A DNA stretch of 64,000 nt from positions 62,001 to 126,000 of the forward strand of contig NZ_FTMA01000010.1 in the NCBI RefSeq assembly GCF_900155985.1. Reading direction: 5' to 3'. This DNA comes from Maribacter ulvicola. Lineage in GTDB: Bacteria; Bacteroidota; Bacteroidia; Flavobacteriales; Flavobacteriaceae. Each line of letters starts with the position of its first letter. Positions within the stretch are counted from its first letter, which is position 1. This document shows, one piece after another, positions 1 to 9,800 of the stretch. The translations under genes were made by a program, and so were the position numbers. The notes beneath the pieces were generated by a model. That model had not been told where the DNA came from, searched no databases, and was given only the letters and a program-made list of their open reading frames with translations.

Positions 1-2112
1 AGAATAAAGGGGTGCTTCTAAAATTGCAGTATCATCATACAAATGTCCAGCTTCAACAACCTTACCGTCAATCAATAAATCTAAAAAAATAGGTTTAGGT
101 GGTATTTTATTTAGTGTAAAATCATCAGGATTAAAATAATTTACACCGGCCGTACCTCCAAAAAAAAGAGTACCGTCTTTAGTTTTCCATTTTGCATTCT
201 TTCTAAACTTTCCTTTTAAAACCCCGTCATAGGTAGAATAATTGGTAAAGGTTTCTGTAGCAATATTAAATTCTGAAAAGCCAGTATTTGTAGCAATCCA
301 TAAATCTCCTTCATCATCTTCTAATATGGCATTTATTTCGTTATCGGACAAGCCATCTGTTTCAGTGTAATTCTGAAAATAATACCCCCCCTTAATATCT
401 TTATTTCCGTCTTCTTTCAAAAGGTTTAACCCGGCAGCAGAGGTACCAAACCAAACACGTTGTTTAGCATCCTCATAGATAACAAAAACCTCGTCATTAC
501 TAATTGATCCAAAATCAGAAGGATCGTGTTTAAACCTAAGAAAACGCTTACTGGATCCATTTTCTTTCAATAATGCCAATCCTCCTTCATTTGTACCGAT
601 CCATATTCTATTCTTGCTGTCTTCAAACACTGATTGAATATCATTTGAAGGCAATGAGTTGGTATTTAATTTAGAGTAACTAAAATTTTCAAATGTATTT
701 TCTTCATCATTTTGTTCATCCAATAACGACAATCCTCTTCCTGTACCAAACCACATTCTTCCCAAATGATCTTCTAATATACTACGTACCGATGAAGAGG
801 CTATACTTGTTTCTTGGTTTTCTTCTTGTAGAAAATGAGTGAAAACCTTCTCTCCTTTTTTTATAACAAAAAGGCCATTGCTCATGGTCGCTATCCATAG
901 CCTCTCTTTTGAATCTCGATACACGCTTGTGATATAATCTGAATTAAGGCTCTGAGAACCATTCTTACCCATATCTATATGGGTGATTTTTGGATCGGAG
1001 TATCCTTCTTCAAATTTAACATGATCAATACCCTCTCGGGTTCCAATCCAAAAGATATTATTAATATCCTGAAATAAGGTCTGTACAAAATTACTTCGCA
1101 AGCTGTTTTTATTACCAGGCAGGTGAATTAAACTTTTGAATCTATGCCGCGTAAAGTCATAAAAGTCCAATCCTTCTTGGGTACCTACCCAAACGATACC
1201 TTCATTATCTACATAAACATCATAAACATCATTACTACTTATAGACTGATGGCTCTCAGGGTTAGATTGATAAGACTTAAATTCACCTGTTGTTCTTGAG
1301 TACTTTAGCAGACCGTCACCATAGCTACCAAAGAAAATATCTCCGTCATTATTTTGAGACATGCTGTTTAATGATTTGGCACGATAAATTTCAATAAACC
1401 TATCTCTCTCTGATTGGTACCTATAAATTACCGATCCAATAGTAATCCACACTTCACCATAGGTATTGGTTAAAATTTCATCTAACCCATAAGAATCAAA
1501 TGCACCTAAGCCATAAGTTTTTATAATAAGCGAATTTTCAAAATCATAAAGCAACAATCCTTTATCTGTTCCTATCCAATAAGTGTTGTCATAACCTTTT
1601 GCTATAGCGGCTATTTTATAATCTTCCAATACTTGGGTAATTTCTAAAGAAAGGTTATCAATTATAAAATTTTTCTTCTCCGTAGAGACCCAAACAAGAT
1701 TTGAACCATCACAGTATAGCTGTTGTATACTATTAGTACCTATAAGCTCAAAAATATCTGGTGTCTGAACAACCTCAAGTGTAGCCGTATTAATTACGCT
1801 TAGCCCTGTGACAGTACCCACCCATAATTTATCTTTAGAAGTAGCAAGAGTGTATATTTTATCCCCAATAATAGACGTTTCATCGTCTGGTAAATTTTTA
1901 AATATTTTGAATCTATAACCATCATAACGGCTTAGTCCGTTCTGTGTTCCAAACCAGAGAAAACCTTTGTCATCTTTAACGATTTTCCTAACTTCATTAT
2001 GTGAAAGCCCATCGACAGTGGTTAAATGCTGAAAATGGTATTCTTGAGACCAACAAATAGGTGGTGCCAATAAAACAATAATTAGGGAAACATAAATTTT
2101 TAGCATTTTCAT
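1..2112 (-). CDS. Two-component regulator propeller sensor protein, N-terminal part (cut by window edge)
   Basis: The frame is open for 704 codons from an ATG at 2112 and runs out of the window, so the C-terminus is missing. The first ~23 residues form a signal peptide ending near CWSQ. What follows is a series of repeats of the form GLSxNxVxxIxxDxxGxxWxGTxxGL, the two-component regulator propeller (PF07494) of Bacteroidota hybrid sensors; at least ten can be read. Near the window edge the sequence (GGTAGVNYFNP, then PPKPIFLDLLIDG) resembles the start of the Y_Y_Y domain that follows the propellers. In this family the domains that usually come next are a membrane helix, a histidine kinase, a receiver and an AraC-type helix-turn-helix; none of these is visible here, so the full architecture is inference. 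Such proteins usually sense polysaccharide fragments in the periplasm. The ligand cannot be told. Confidence 0.85.
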   Translation of the reverse strand, partial: MKMLKIYVSLIIVLLAPPICWSQEYHFQHLTTVDGLSHNEVRKIVKDDKGFLWFGTQNGLSRYDGYRFKIFKNLPDDETSIIGDKIYTLATSKDKLWVGTVTGLSVINTATLEVVQTPDIFELIGTNSIQQLYCDGSNLVWVSTEKKNFIIDNLSLEITQVLEDYKIAAIAKGYDNTYWIGTDKGLLLYDFENSLIIKTYGLGAFDSYGLDEILTNTYGEVWITIGSVIYRYQSERDRFIEIYRAKSLNSMSQNNDGDIFFGSYGDGLLKYSRTTGEFKSYQSNPESHQSISSNDVYDVYVDNEGIVWVGTQEGLDFYDFTRHRFKSLIHLPGNKNSLRSNFVQTLFQDINNIFWIGTREGIDHVKFEEGYSDPKITHIDMGKNGSQSLNSDYITSVYRDSKERLWIATMSNGLFVIKKGEKVFTHFLQEENQETSIASSSVRSILEDHLGRMWFGTGRGLSLLDEQNDEENTFENFSYSKLNTNSLPSNDIQSVFEDSKNRIWIGTNEGGLALLKENGSSKRFLRFKHDPSDFGSISNDEVFVIYEDAKQRVWFGTSAAGLNLLKEDGNKDIKGGYYFQNYTETDGLSDNEINAILEDDEGDLWIATNTGFSEFNIATETFTNYSTYDGVLKGKFRKNAKWKTKDGTLFFGGTAGVNYFNPDDFTLNKIPPKPIFLDLLIDGKVVEAGHLYDDTAILEAPLYS

Positions 2113-2904
2113 ATAAACAATTGTAAAAACAATATACAATTTGTATTACATTTTCAAAATAACAGATGCTTAAATATCATCTAATTAATTACTCCTAATT
2201 AAAATGGGCTCACCTTTAAAAACTATCAGCGATAACAAATTAGGTGGTCATAAATTCATTAAAAGTCTGCCCTTTTGATTCCTCGTTAAAATTGAGAAAC
2301 CTACTCCTTGAACAAAATTACAGTTAGCTGTATTCTTAGAAATGAATTTAGACCAGGAACCATTGTAGTTATTAACCTGAACACCGTTCATAGTACAAAC
2401 ATATGGTTCTTTACTTTCACTACCAATAGTAAAATTAACACCAACGGTACCGCTTACCGCATGAAATATTCTCAAAACCTTACGATGATAAAAAGCCTGC
2501 CAGACAGGTGTTTTAAAGAGCAAAGGAAAGAGCATATACAGCCTATCTTGCGCATTTTGGATTAGTTCATAATACTCAGTAAAATAAATAAGAGAGGCTT
2601 AAAAGCTAGTAAGGTTATGCGCTTATTGATAATCATCTACAACCTGCCTGTATAAGTGACTAATAATTAATAAATAAGATAAAAAAAAAAAAAAAACTCT
2701 TACCCTTGTTGCATTTGTATAGAAAGTACTAATCAACATTTATTAGGTGCTTTGGTAAAACATCATATATTAATCGTCAACTTTTAAAGTGGTACGGAAA
2801 AACCCAGTATAAAGAGGATGTTATGTGTTCGTTAATTGAGCAATCAGTGGCTTCGGCAGTATTTATTGCTATTGTTCTTCCATTTTATTTAATTCAAAAC
2901 TAAA
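2113..2904. other. Intergenic region, about 790 bases, no convincing gene
   Basis: No gene is called between the sensor and the P-type ATPase. An 18-base A-run lies near 2680-2697. A 95-codon frame on the minus strand (2248-2535) and an 85-codon frame on the plus strand overlap each other, and neither has recognisable features. A stop-bounded plus-strand stretch at 2733-2903, without an early ATG, would end in a hydrophobic tail (AVFIAIVLPFYLIQN) and could be the remnant of a membrane protein gene. I cannot identify it. Confidence 0.4.
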
Positions 2905-4854
2905 TTAACTCCAATTCATTTTTTGAAGTCTAATAGCATTTAATATAGCTAAAAATGCTACTCCTACATCAGCAAAAACAGCTTCCCACATTGTAGCGAG
3001 ACCACCAGCACCTAAAATCAAGACAATTGCTTTTACGCCAAAGGCTAAGCCAATATTCTGCCAAACTATTTTTCTAGTAGAACGTCCTATTTTTATTGCT
3101 CTTACCACTTTAGAGGGTTGATCCGTTTGAATAATAATATCAGCAGTTTCAATTGCTACATCGCTTCCTAAACCACCCATGGCAATACCAATATCACTTG
3201 CAGCCAAAACTGGAGCATCATTAATACCATCACCTATAAAAGCTACTTTATTTTTAGGATTTTTCTTTAAAATTTCCACTTCATTCAACTTATCTTCCGG
3301 CAATAAACCACCTTTAGCATTTGCAATACCTAGTTCTTTAGCAACTTGTTGAGTAATGGAATCTTTATCACCAGAAAGCATCATAATATTTTTAACGCCT
3401 ACTTTATGTAAATTTGTAATTGTTTCTTTTGCATCTTCCTTTAATTCATCTGCTATGACTACATAGCCTGCAAATTGATTATCTATTGCAACTAATACTA
3501 TTGATTCTACAATAGATTCGGTTTCTGTTGGAACATCTATAGTATTCGCAGTCATCAAGGCTTTATTTCCTATTAAAACTGGTTTACCATTTACAGTACC
3601 TCTTAATCCTTTTCCTGCAATTTCAGAAACGTCTTGAGCTTCAAAATCTTCTCCTTCTGATTTATACTCTAAAATTGCTTTTGCAATTGGATGTGTTGAT
3701 TGCTCTTCCATCGATATTACGTATTGCATAAACTCGGCTTCTTTCCACCCTATTGCTTTCACTTCTTTAATTTTAAATACACCTTTGGTAACGGTTCCTG
3801 TTTTGTCCATTACTAAAGTATTTATTTTGGTCATTGCATCTAAAAATGAAGCTCCTTTGAATAATATTCCGTTTTTTGAAGCTGCTCCCAATCCTCCGAA
3901 ATATCCTAATGGAATTGATATCACTAACGCACAAGGGCAAGATATTACCAAGAAAATCAATGCTCTATACAACCAATCTCTAAACACATAATCCTCTACA
4001 AAAAAGTAAGGTAGGAAAGTAACTCCAATAGCTAAAAACACAACAATTGGGGTATATATCCGCGCAAACTGTCTAATAAATAATTCTGTTTTAGATTTAC
4101 GCGCTGTTGCATTCTGAACCAAGTCTAATATTCTTGCAATAGAACTGTCTTCAAACCTACTGGTTACCTCTACTTGAATGACATTTTCTAAATTGATACT
4201 GCCTGCGTAAACCTTGGTTTCTTTTAGAATGTAATCTGGTTTACTCTCCCCTGTTAACGCTGCGGTATTCAAAGATGCTTTTTCGGATAACAAAATACCA
4301 TCTAAAGGAATTTTTTCACCTACACGAATTTGAATCTTTTCACCAATGTTTACGTCTTCTGGTGTCACACTTTTATAATCACCCTCTCGAAATACATGAG
4401 CTTCTTTGGGTCTAACATCTAACAAGGCTTTTATATTGCCTTTTGCACGCTTAACAGCAGCATCTTGAAATAATTCACCTACTGCATAAAATAGCATTAC
4501 TGCAACACCTTCAGGGTATTCGCCTATAACAAATGCTCCAATTGTTGCAATAGACATTAAAAAAAACTCTGTAAAAACATCTCCTGTTTTAATACTATGC
4601 CAACCCTCTTTTACCACAGGGATTCCTACAGGCAAATATGCAATGCTGTACCAAGTTATACGAATGCCATCTTTAAAGAATAAAACATCAAAAAAATCTA
4701 AACCTATACCTATAATGAGCATTACAAAACTGATTACTGCAGGTAGATATGTTTTAAATGCTGTTCCATTACCGTGATTGTGACCACCATTGTGCTTATG
4801 TTTTTCTTTAGATCCTGTATGTAATTCCCTTAAATTAACTTTCTTTTTTTTCAT
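2905..4854 (-). CDS. Heavy-metal P1B-type ATPase (Zn/Cd/Co exporting type)
   Basis: ATP-driven inner-membrane exporter of divalent metal. At 649 residues it is slightly short because the N-terminus has no CxxC metal-binding domain; instead residues 16-29 form a His/Asn/Gly-rich tail. Visible motifs are TGES (201-204, actuator), the membrane CPC (306-308), phosphorylation site DKTGT (350-354), the HP motif of P1B pumps (STHPIA), and GDGINDAP in the hinge. A Lys in GVKAIVL and an Asp in FADVGVA near the C-terminus are the pair typical of the ZntA/CadA group (P1B-2), so Zn/Cd is more likely than Cu. It lies 419 bases downstream of the Fur-family gene, on the same strand as the RND efflux operon, and would move cytoplasmic metal to the periplasm for the RND system to expel. 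A 37-codon frame overlaps its start by 4 bases. Confidence 0.93.
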   Translation of the reverse strand: MKKKKVNLRELHTGSKEKHKHNGGHNHGNGTAFKTYLPAVISFVMLIIGIGLDFFDVLFFKDGIRITWYSIAYLPVGIPVVKEGWHSIKTGDVFTEFFLMSIATIGAFVIGEYPEGVAVMLFYAVGELFQDAAVKRAKGNIKALLDVRPKEAHVFREGDYKSVTPEDVNIGEKIQIRVGEKIPLDGILLSEKASLNTAALTGESKPDYILKETKVYAGSINLENVIQVEVTSRFEDSSIARILDLVQNATARKSKTELFIRQFARIYTPIVVFLAIGVTFLPYFFVEDYVFRDWLYRALIFLVISCPCALVISIPLGYFGGLGAASKNGILFKGASFLDAMTKINTLVMDKTGTVTKGVFKIKEVKAIGWKEAEFMQYVISMEEQSTHPIAKAILEYKSEGEDFEAQDVSEIAGKGLRGTVNGKPVLIGNKALMTANTIDVPTETESIVESIVLVAIDNQFAGYVVIADELKEDAKETITNLHKVGVKNIMMLSGDKDSITQQVAKELGIANAKGGLLPEDKLNEVEILKKNPKNKVAFIGDGINDAPVLAASDIGIAMGGLGSDVAIETADIIIQTDQPSKVVRAIKIGRSTRKIVWQNIGLAFGVKAIVLILGAGGLATMWEAVFADVGVAFLAILNAIRLQKMNWS

Positions 4855-4964
4855 TTTATATCTAATGATTTTTCAACATTATTTGGAATGGGCATACCTA
4901 TTAATGATAGCACACTTGCACCATCTGTATTACCAGGAGGAAAATAATTTATTATATACATCAT
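4851..4964 (-). CDS. Possible 37-residue leader ORF overlapping the P-type ATPase start
   Basis: A short frame starts at ATG 4964 (a second ATG follows at once) just after a GGAGG sequence. Its TGA stop overlaps the ATPase ATG (ATGA), the layout of translational coupling. The peptide begins MMYIINYFPPGNT and ends EKSLDIK. It has no metal-binding cluster and I recognise no family. It could be a coupled leader peptide or a chance frame. Codon use cannot settle this at such a length. Confidence 0.3.
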   Translation of the reverse strand: MMYIINYFPPGNTDGASVLSLIGMPIPNNVEKSLDIK

Positions 4965-5273
4965 ACCTCCTATAAATCATCTAATGAATTGAATCAGCAC
5001 TACTTTAGACTCTTTTGTATACATGTAATAATCCCCATTGACCAATGTAAATATTTAGATGCTATAGGTTAAAACCACCTTATTTTCGCCCCACGTTCTA
5101 AATGATACCACCCTATTTTATACAATAAACTAATTAGATCACAACTTATAGTCCTAGCTTGTTCCTATTGTTGTTTGTAAACTTAAAATGAATCTAAACT
5201 TCAACATAAAATTCTTATTTTCAACTATTTAAATTTTATATAATTTAATATTACGTGTAACGGAAGTACTTTT
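4965..5273. other. Intergenic region between the Fur-family gene and the P-type ATPase
   Basis: About 310 bases without a supportable gene. The P-type ATPase may have its own promoter here rather than depend only on the RND operon. I saw no strong hairpin with a T-run to separate the two units. Confidence 0.4.
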
Positions 5274-5687
5274 TTACCTATTACACTTATCGCAAACTCC
5301 CTTAACAACTAAGTTTACATTTTCGGAAACAAATCCATCCGGTACTTTCATTTGGGGAATTTTATGTTCTTTTAAACAAATGGTTTCGTTACAGTTATTA
5401 CAATGAAAATGTAAATGCAAATCGTTATTTAAATCATAATTAGACCCCTTGTCACATAACGCATATTTTGTATTACCTGTACCATCATCTATTTGATGAA
5501 CAATATCATTTTCCTCAAAAGTTTTTATTGTTCTATATAACGTAGTCCTATCCGCCTTTTCAAAGGCATTTTCAATATCACTTAAAGTTACGGCTACATT
5601 TCTTGCTGCAAGAAACTTATAAATTAATAAACGCATTGCAGTAACCCGAATTTTTTTGGACTCTAATACTTGTGCTATTATTTCCAT
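5274..5687 (-). CDS. Fur-family metal-responsive transcriptional repressor
   Basis: A 137-residue protein of the ferric/zinc uptake regulator family (PF01475). The N-terminal winged helix (residues ~1-80) contains the recognition segment DRTTLYRTIKTF. The dimer domain has a His-rich stretch HLHFHC (91-96) and two cysteine pairs, C96/C99 and C132/C135, which make up the structural zinc site of Zur/Fur/PerR proteins. It starts 2 bases after the stop of the HlyD gene, so it is the last gene of the RND operon. Placement inside an efflux operon suggests it senses the exported metal, probably zinc, and controls this locus. The sensed metal is inferred from context only, and iron or peroxide sensing cannot be ruled out. 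Confidence 0.85.
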   Translation of the reverse strand: MEIIAQVLESKKIRVTAMRLLIYKFLAARNVAVTLSDIENAFEKADRTTLYRTIKTFEENDIVHQIDDGTGNTKYALCDKGSNYDLNNDLHLHFHCNNCNETICLKEHKIPQMKVPDGFVSENVNLVVKGVCDKCNR

Positions 5688-5689
5688 AA

Positions 5690-6877
5690 TTAATGTGCGT
5701 GCTCTGCTTCCCCTTTTTTCATTTCTGCGTTAAGGTAATACGCATTATTATATGCGAATTGTGTTTTATTATCAATGCTATCAGTAAATTGAACCGAGAT
5801 CCATTGACTATCTTTAGAACCTAATAAAACTTCAATTGGCTTAAAACTCCAATCGTTATTTCCTTTTACTACAGAAAATACATAAAACCTATCGCCTTCT
5901 TTAATAATAGCACTTTCTGGTAATGCTTTTGCTTCATTATTTTCCACTTGTATTTTACCTTTTATATACATTCCTGGAATTAAGTTGCCTTTTTTATTCT
6001 CTATTTCTGCGTGAACGTGAACTGCTTTAGGGGTATCTTCAAAGGTTTTACCAACAGAATAGATTTCAGCGGTAAGTTCTGTATCTGGTATTGATTGTAC
6101 TATAAAATTTACTTTTTGACCTTTCTGTACTTTATAAACATCTTTTTCAAAGACCATTAAATCTGCGTGTACGTGATGTGTGTTCACTATTTCAAATAAT
6201 TCGGTTTGGGGTTCTACATATTGGCCTGTTTTAACTTCAACCTTTTGCACAAAGCCCTCTATTGGGCTGCGCAATGCAATACGTTGTGCTATGGTACCGT
6301 TACGAACTGAAACTGTATTAATATTCAATAATTGCAATTGTGCTTCTAAACCATTTACCATTGCTTTTGACACTTGATATTCTGCTTCTACCTTTTGAAA
6401 ATTAGCACCGGAACCTACACCTGCTTCGTATAACTTTTGTTGTCGTTCATAATTCTTTTTCAAAAAATTACTATTGCTATAAGCGTTTAAGTAATTGGTT
6501 TGTGCTTGTATAATATTTGGATGCGATAGATAAGCGACTACCTGACCTTTATTGACTTTATCACCTTCAATAACTTCAATTGAAACAACATTAGCACCAA
6601 TAACGGTAGTTATTGCCGCTTCGTTTTGTGGCGGCACTTCTAACGTTCCATTTGCTTCTACATAACCACTCATATTGCGCAATGTCAACGTATCTATTTT
6701 CATTTTTAACGCATCAAATTGTTGCTGAGAAAGCATTACCTCTTCACTTTCATTCTGTGTTTCATTAATTTCTGTTTTCTGTTCTTTATTATGAGAATGA
6801 TTATCCTTGTTTCCGCAAGCTGATACAAAAGTGACCAACACCATTACGGTAAGAATTTTATATATATTATTTTTCAT
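5690..6877 (-). CDS. HlyD/CzcB-family periplasmic adaptor of RND metal efflux (lipoprotein)
   Basis: A 395-residue membrane fusion protein linking the RND pump to the outer-membrane channel. The signal peptide ends in a lipobox (FVSAC, Cys near 21), followed by a His-containing stretch (DNHSHNKEQ). A split biotinyl-lipoyl domain is seen as VVSIEVIEGDKVNKGQVVAYL and, after an alpha-helical hairpin (~residues 115-185), as LRSPIEGFVQKVEVKTGQYV. The beta-barrel domain follows. The C-terminus ends EAEHAH, again possibly metal-binding. The gene starts 4 bases after the RND stop and ends 2 bases before the Fur-family start, so all three are surely cotranscribed. Paralogue of the adaptor at 43306-44448. 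Confidence 0.93.
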   Translation of the reverse strand: MKNNIYKILTVMVLVTFVSACGNKDNHSHNKEQKTEINETQNESEEVMLSQQQFDALKMKIDTLTLRNMSGYVEANGTLEVPPQNEAAITTVIGANVVSIEVIEGDKVNKGQVVAYLSHPNIIQAQTNYLNAYSNSNFLKKNYERQQKLYEAGVGSGANFQKVEAEYQVSKAMVNGLEAQLQLLNINTVSVRNGTIAQRIALRSPIEGFVQKVEVKTGQYVEPQTELFEIVNTHHVHADLMVFEKDVYKVQKGQKVNFIVQSIPDTELTAEIYSVGKTFEDTPKAVHVHAEIENKKGNLIPGMYIKGKIQVENNEAKALPESAIIKEGDRFYVFSVVKGNNDWSFKPIEVLLGSKDSQWISVQFTDSIDNKTQFAYNNAYYLNAEMKKGEAEHAH

Positions 6878-6881
6878 TGTT

Positions 6882-9800
6882 TTATTGATTAAAATATTGT
6901 AATTGAAATGTGCTTTCTAAATAATTTACTAATGCTGTTTGTGCATCCAATTGAGATTGAATGGCTTCTTTTATCAACTGCGTAAATGCAGTATAATCTA
7001 TTTCACCTTCTTTGTATGCCAACAATGCGCCTGTTTTTTGTTCTTTTGTTAATGGTAAAACTTGTTCTTTGTAGAACTCCCAAGATGTTTTCCATTTCCT
7101 ATAATTTTCTTTAGCCTGAACGAACCTTGATTGTACTTCCTGTCTTTTGAACGCTTTATTGGTTTCTGCTTTTTGTTTATCAATTCTGGCGCTTTTAATT
7201 TGTGCCTTGTTAGCACCTGATAAAAACGGAATGGAAACTCCTGCTTGATAGGTGTAAAACCCTGAATTGCCATTTACTTTTTGTAAACCACCTTGAAGAT
7301 TAAACTTTGGCAAATTATCTGCTTTTGCAGCTTTGTATTTGAATTCAGCTTCATTTACCATATTCTGTGATATACTGTACAATGGGTGGACTTCAACATT
7401 AAACGTTTTCATATCTATATCTACGGTTGCATCAAATTCATTTGAAACCGTATAAATAGCATCAGAAACCAACCATAAATTGAATTGCTGTATGGCAATT
7501 AAGTAATCACTATAGGCTTGGGTCTTTTTATTCTGAATTTGAAAAGCTTGATTTTTAGCAGCCGAGTATTCTAACTTGGAAATAGCTTCTACTTCATAAT
7601 TTATAGTTACCGCTTGTTCAAATTTGGAATAAATGGAATCTAGTTCTTTATATAAATCATAGTTCCTTTTCATTTGATAACACTTAGACCAAGCCTTTTT
7701 TACTTCCAATTCTAATTCTAATTCCGAAAGTTGAAACGCTTTCTGTGCCAATTGAATACGTTGTTCTTGTAACTTCTTTTTAGAACCTATACCAAATACA
7801 TCAATATTAGATTGACTCATACCAATGGTGGTATAAATGCCACTACCATTATCAATTTCTTCACCACCTGTAAAAACCTGTGTTGTTCCAAAGTCATAGA
7901 CAGTCGCTTTTAATTGTTCTTGTTTCGTAATTTCCAATTGCTGTTGTTTGAGTATAGGATAATTACTTTTTGAGAGTTTTATAGCTTCCTGTAATGAAAT
8001 TTCGGGAATGGTATCGTTTATCTCTTGTGCATTACTTTGTGTTGTAAAACCGAATAGCAAAAGAAATACTACTGTTGCCGTAACCAACTTTTTATTCGGT
8101 TTAAAACTAAATGATTTGTTTTCTACCCAATGGTATAAAATAGGTAATACAAATAATGTTAGCAAAGTAGATGTTAACAGCCCCCCAATCACTACAGTTG
8201 CCAAAGGTCGTTGCACTTCTGCACCTGCTGATGATGAAATAGCCATTGGTAAAAAACCTAATACATCTGTAAAAGCGGTTAGCATAATAGGTCTAATTCT
8301 GCGTTTAGTGCCATCTATTATTCTATCTTTTAAATTGGTTACCCCTTCGTCTTTTAATTCATTTAGTCCGCTTATCATTACCAACCCATTAAGAACCGCT
8401 ACACCAAACAACACAATAAAACCAACACCTGCCGAAATACTAAATGGCATATCACGCAACCACAAGGCCACTACACCCCCAATGGTTGCCATTGGGATAG
8501 CTATATAAATCATTAAGGTTTGTGGTAAAGATTTTAATGCAAAGTATATAAGAACAAATATGAGCAGCAATGCAATAGGCACAACAGTTTGTAGACGGTT
8601 GCTGGCACGCTCTAAATTCTCGAATGCACCGCCATAGCGAATAAAATAACCCGAAGGTAACTCCAGTTGTGCATCTAATTTTGATTTAATTTCTGCAACC
8701 AATGATTTTACATCACGCCCCCTAACATTGACACCTACATAGGTTCTTCTGTTGGTATTGTCTCTACTAATTTGCATAGGACCTGCTTTGTAGCTTACCT
8801 CTGCAATTTCACGTAAGGGAATTTGAGCACCTGAAGGTAAATTGATATATAGATTTTGAAGATCTGAAATATCCTTTCGGTTTTGGGCATTTAAACGCAC
8901 TACAAGATCAAAGCGTTTCTCTCCTTCAAAAATGACCCCTGCCGTACCCCCTGCAAATGCAGCTTGTACGGTTCTGTTTAGCGCATTTATTTGAAGTCCA
9001 TATTGTGACAGTTTATTTCTATTGTAATTAATGGTCATTTGTGGCAAACCTGTGGTGGCTTCTGCTTTCATATCGCCAATGCCTTCTGTACCTGCTATAA
9101 TTTTAGATATTTCTTCAGCTTTTTGAGATAGAATGTCAATATCTTCACCATAGAGTTTTATGGCTATATCTTCACGTACACCTTCAAGCAACTCATTAAA
9201 ACGCATTTCAATAGGCTGGGTAAATTCATAATTAACGCCAGGAACCATTTCAACCGCTTCTTTCATTGCCTCTATCAATTCATCTTTTGTCTCTGCCGTA
9301 GCCCATTCACTTTTAGGTTTAAGAATCACAAATACATCGGCTATATCCATTGGCATAGGGTCCGTTGGAATTTCGGCAACACCAATACGACTCACAATTT
9401 TATCGACCTCTGGAAATTTAGCTTTTACTATTTGCTCTATTTTAGTAGTAGTTTCAATAGTTTCTGTAAGTGAGCTACCCGGTTTTAAGATGGCATGAAA
9501 TGCAATATCACCTTCATCTAATTGCGGAATGAACTCACCACCCATTCGTGAAAACATTAATACCGTTATCCCAAACAGCACAATTGCAATACCAATTACC
9601 CACTTTCCTTTTTGTAATGCGTTTACCAATAAGGGTTCATATCTTTCTTCACACCAATTCACCAATTTATCTCCATAGGATTTTTTATCGTTCTTTGGTG
9701 CCCTTAAGAATAAAGCTGACATCATTGGCACATAGGTTAAGCAAAGTACCATGGCACCAATCATGGCAAAAATAAAAGTCAAGGCCATTGGCTTAAACAT

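Noticed and set aside
2248-2535. 95-codon minus-strand frame and an overlapping 85-codon plus-strand frame
   Set aside because: They overlap each other on opposite strands, show no family features, and neither has a coding context. I could not decide for either.
8008-8508. 166-codon frame on the plus strand inside the RND-OMF gene
   Set aside because: Antisense to a well-supported gene. The translation is rich in Ser/Thr/Pro/Ile and matches nothing. The same applies to 9922-10377, 10597-10908 and 47319-47831.
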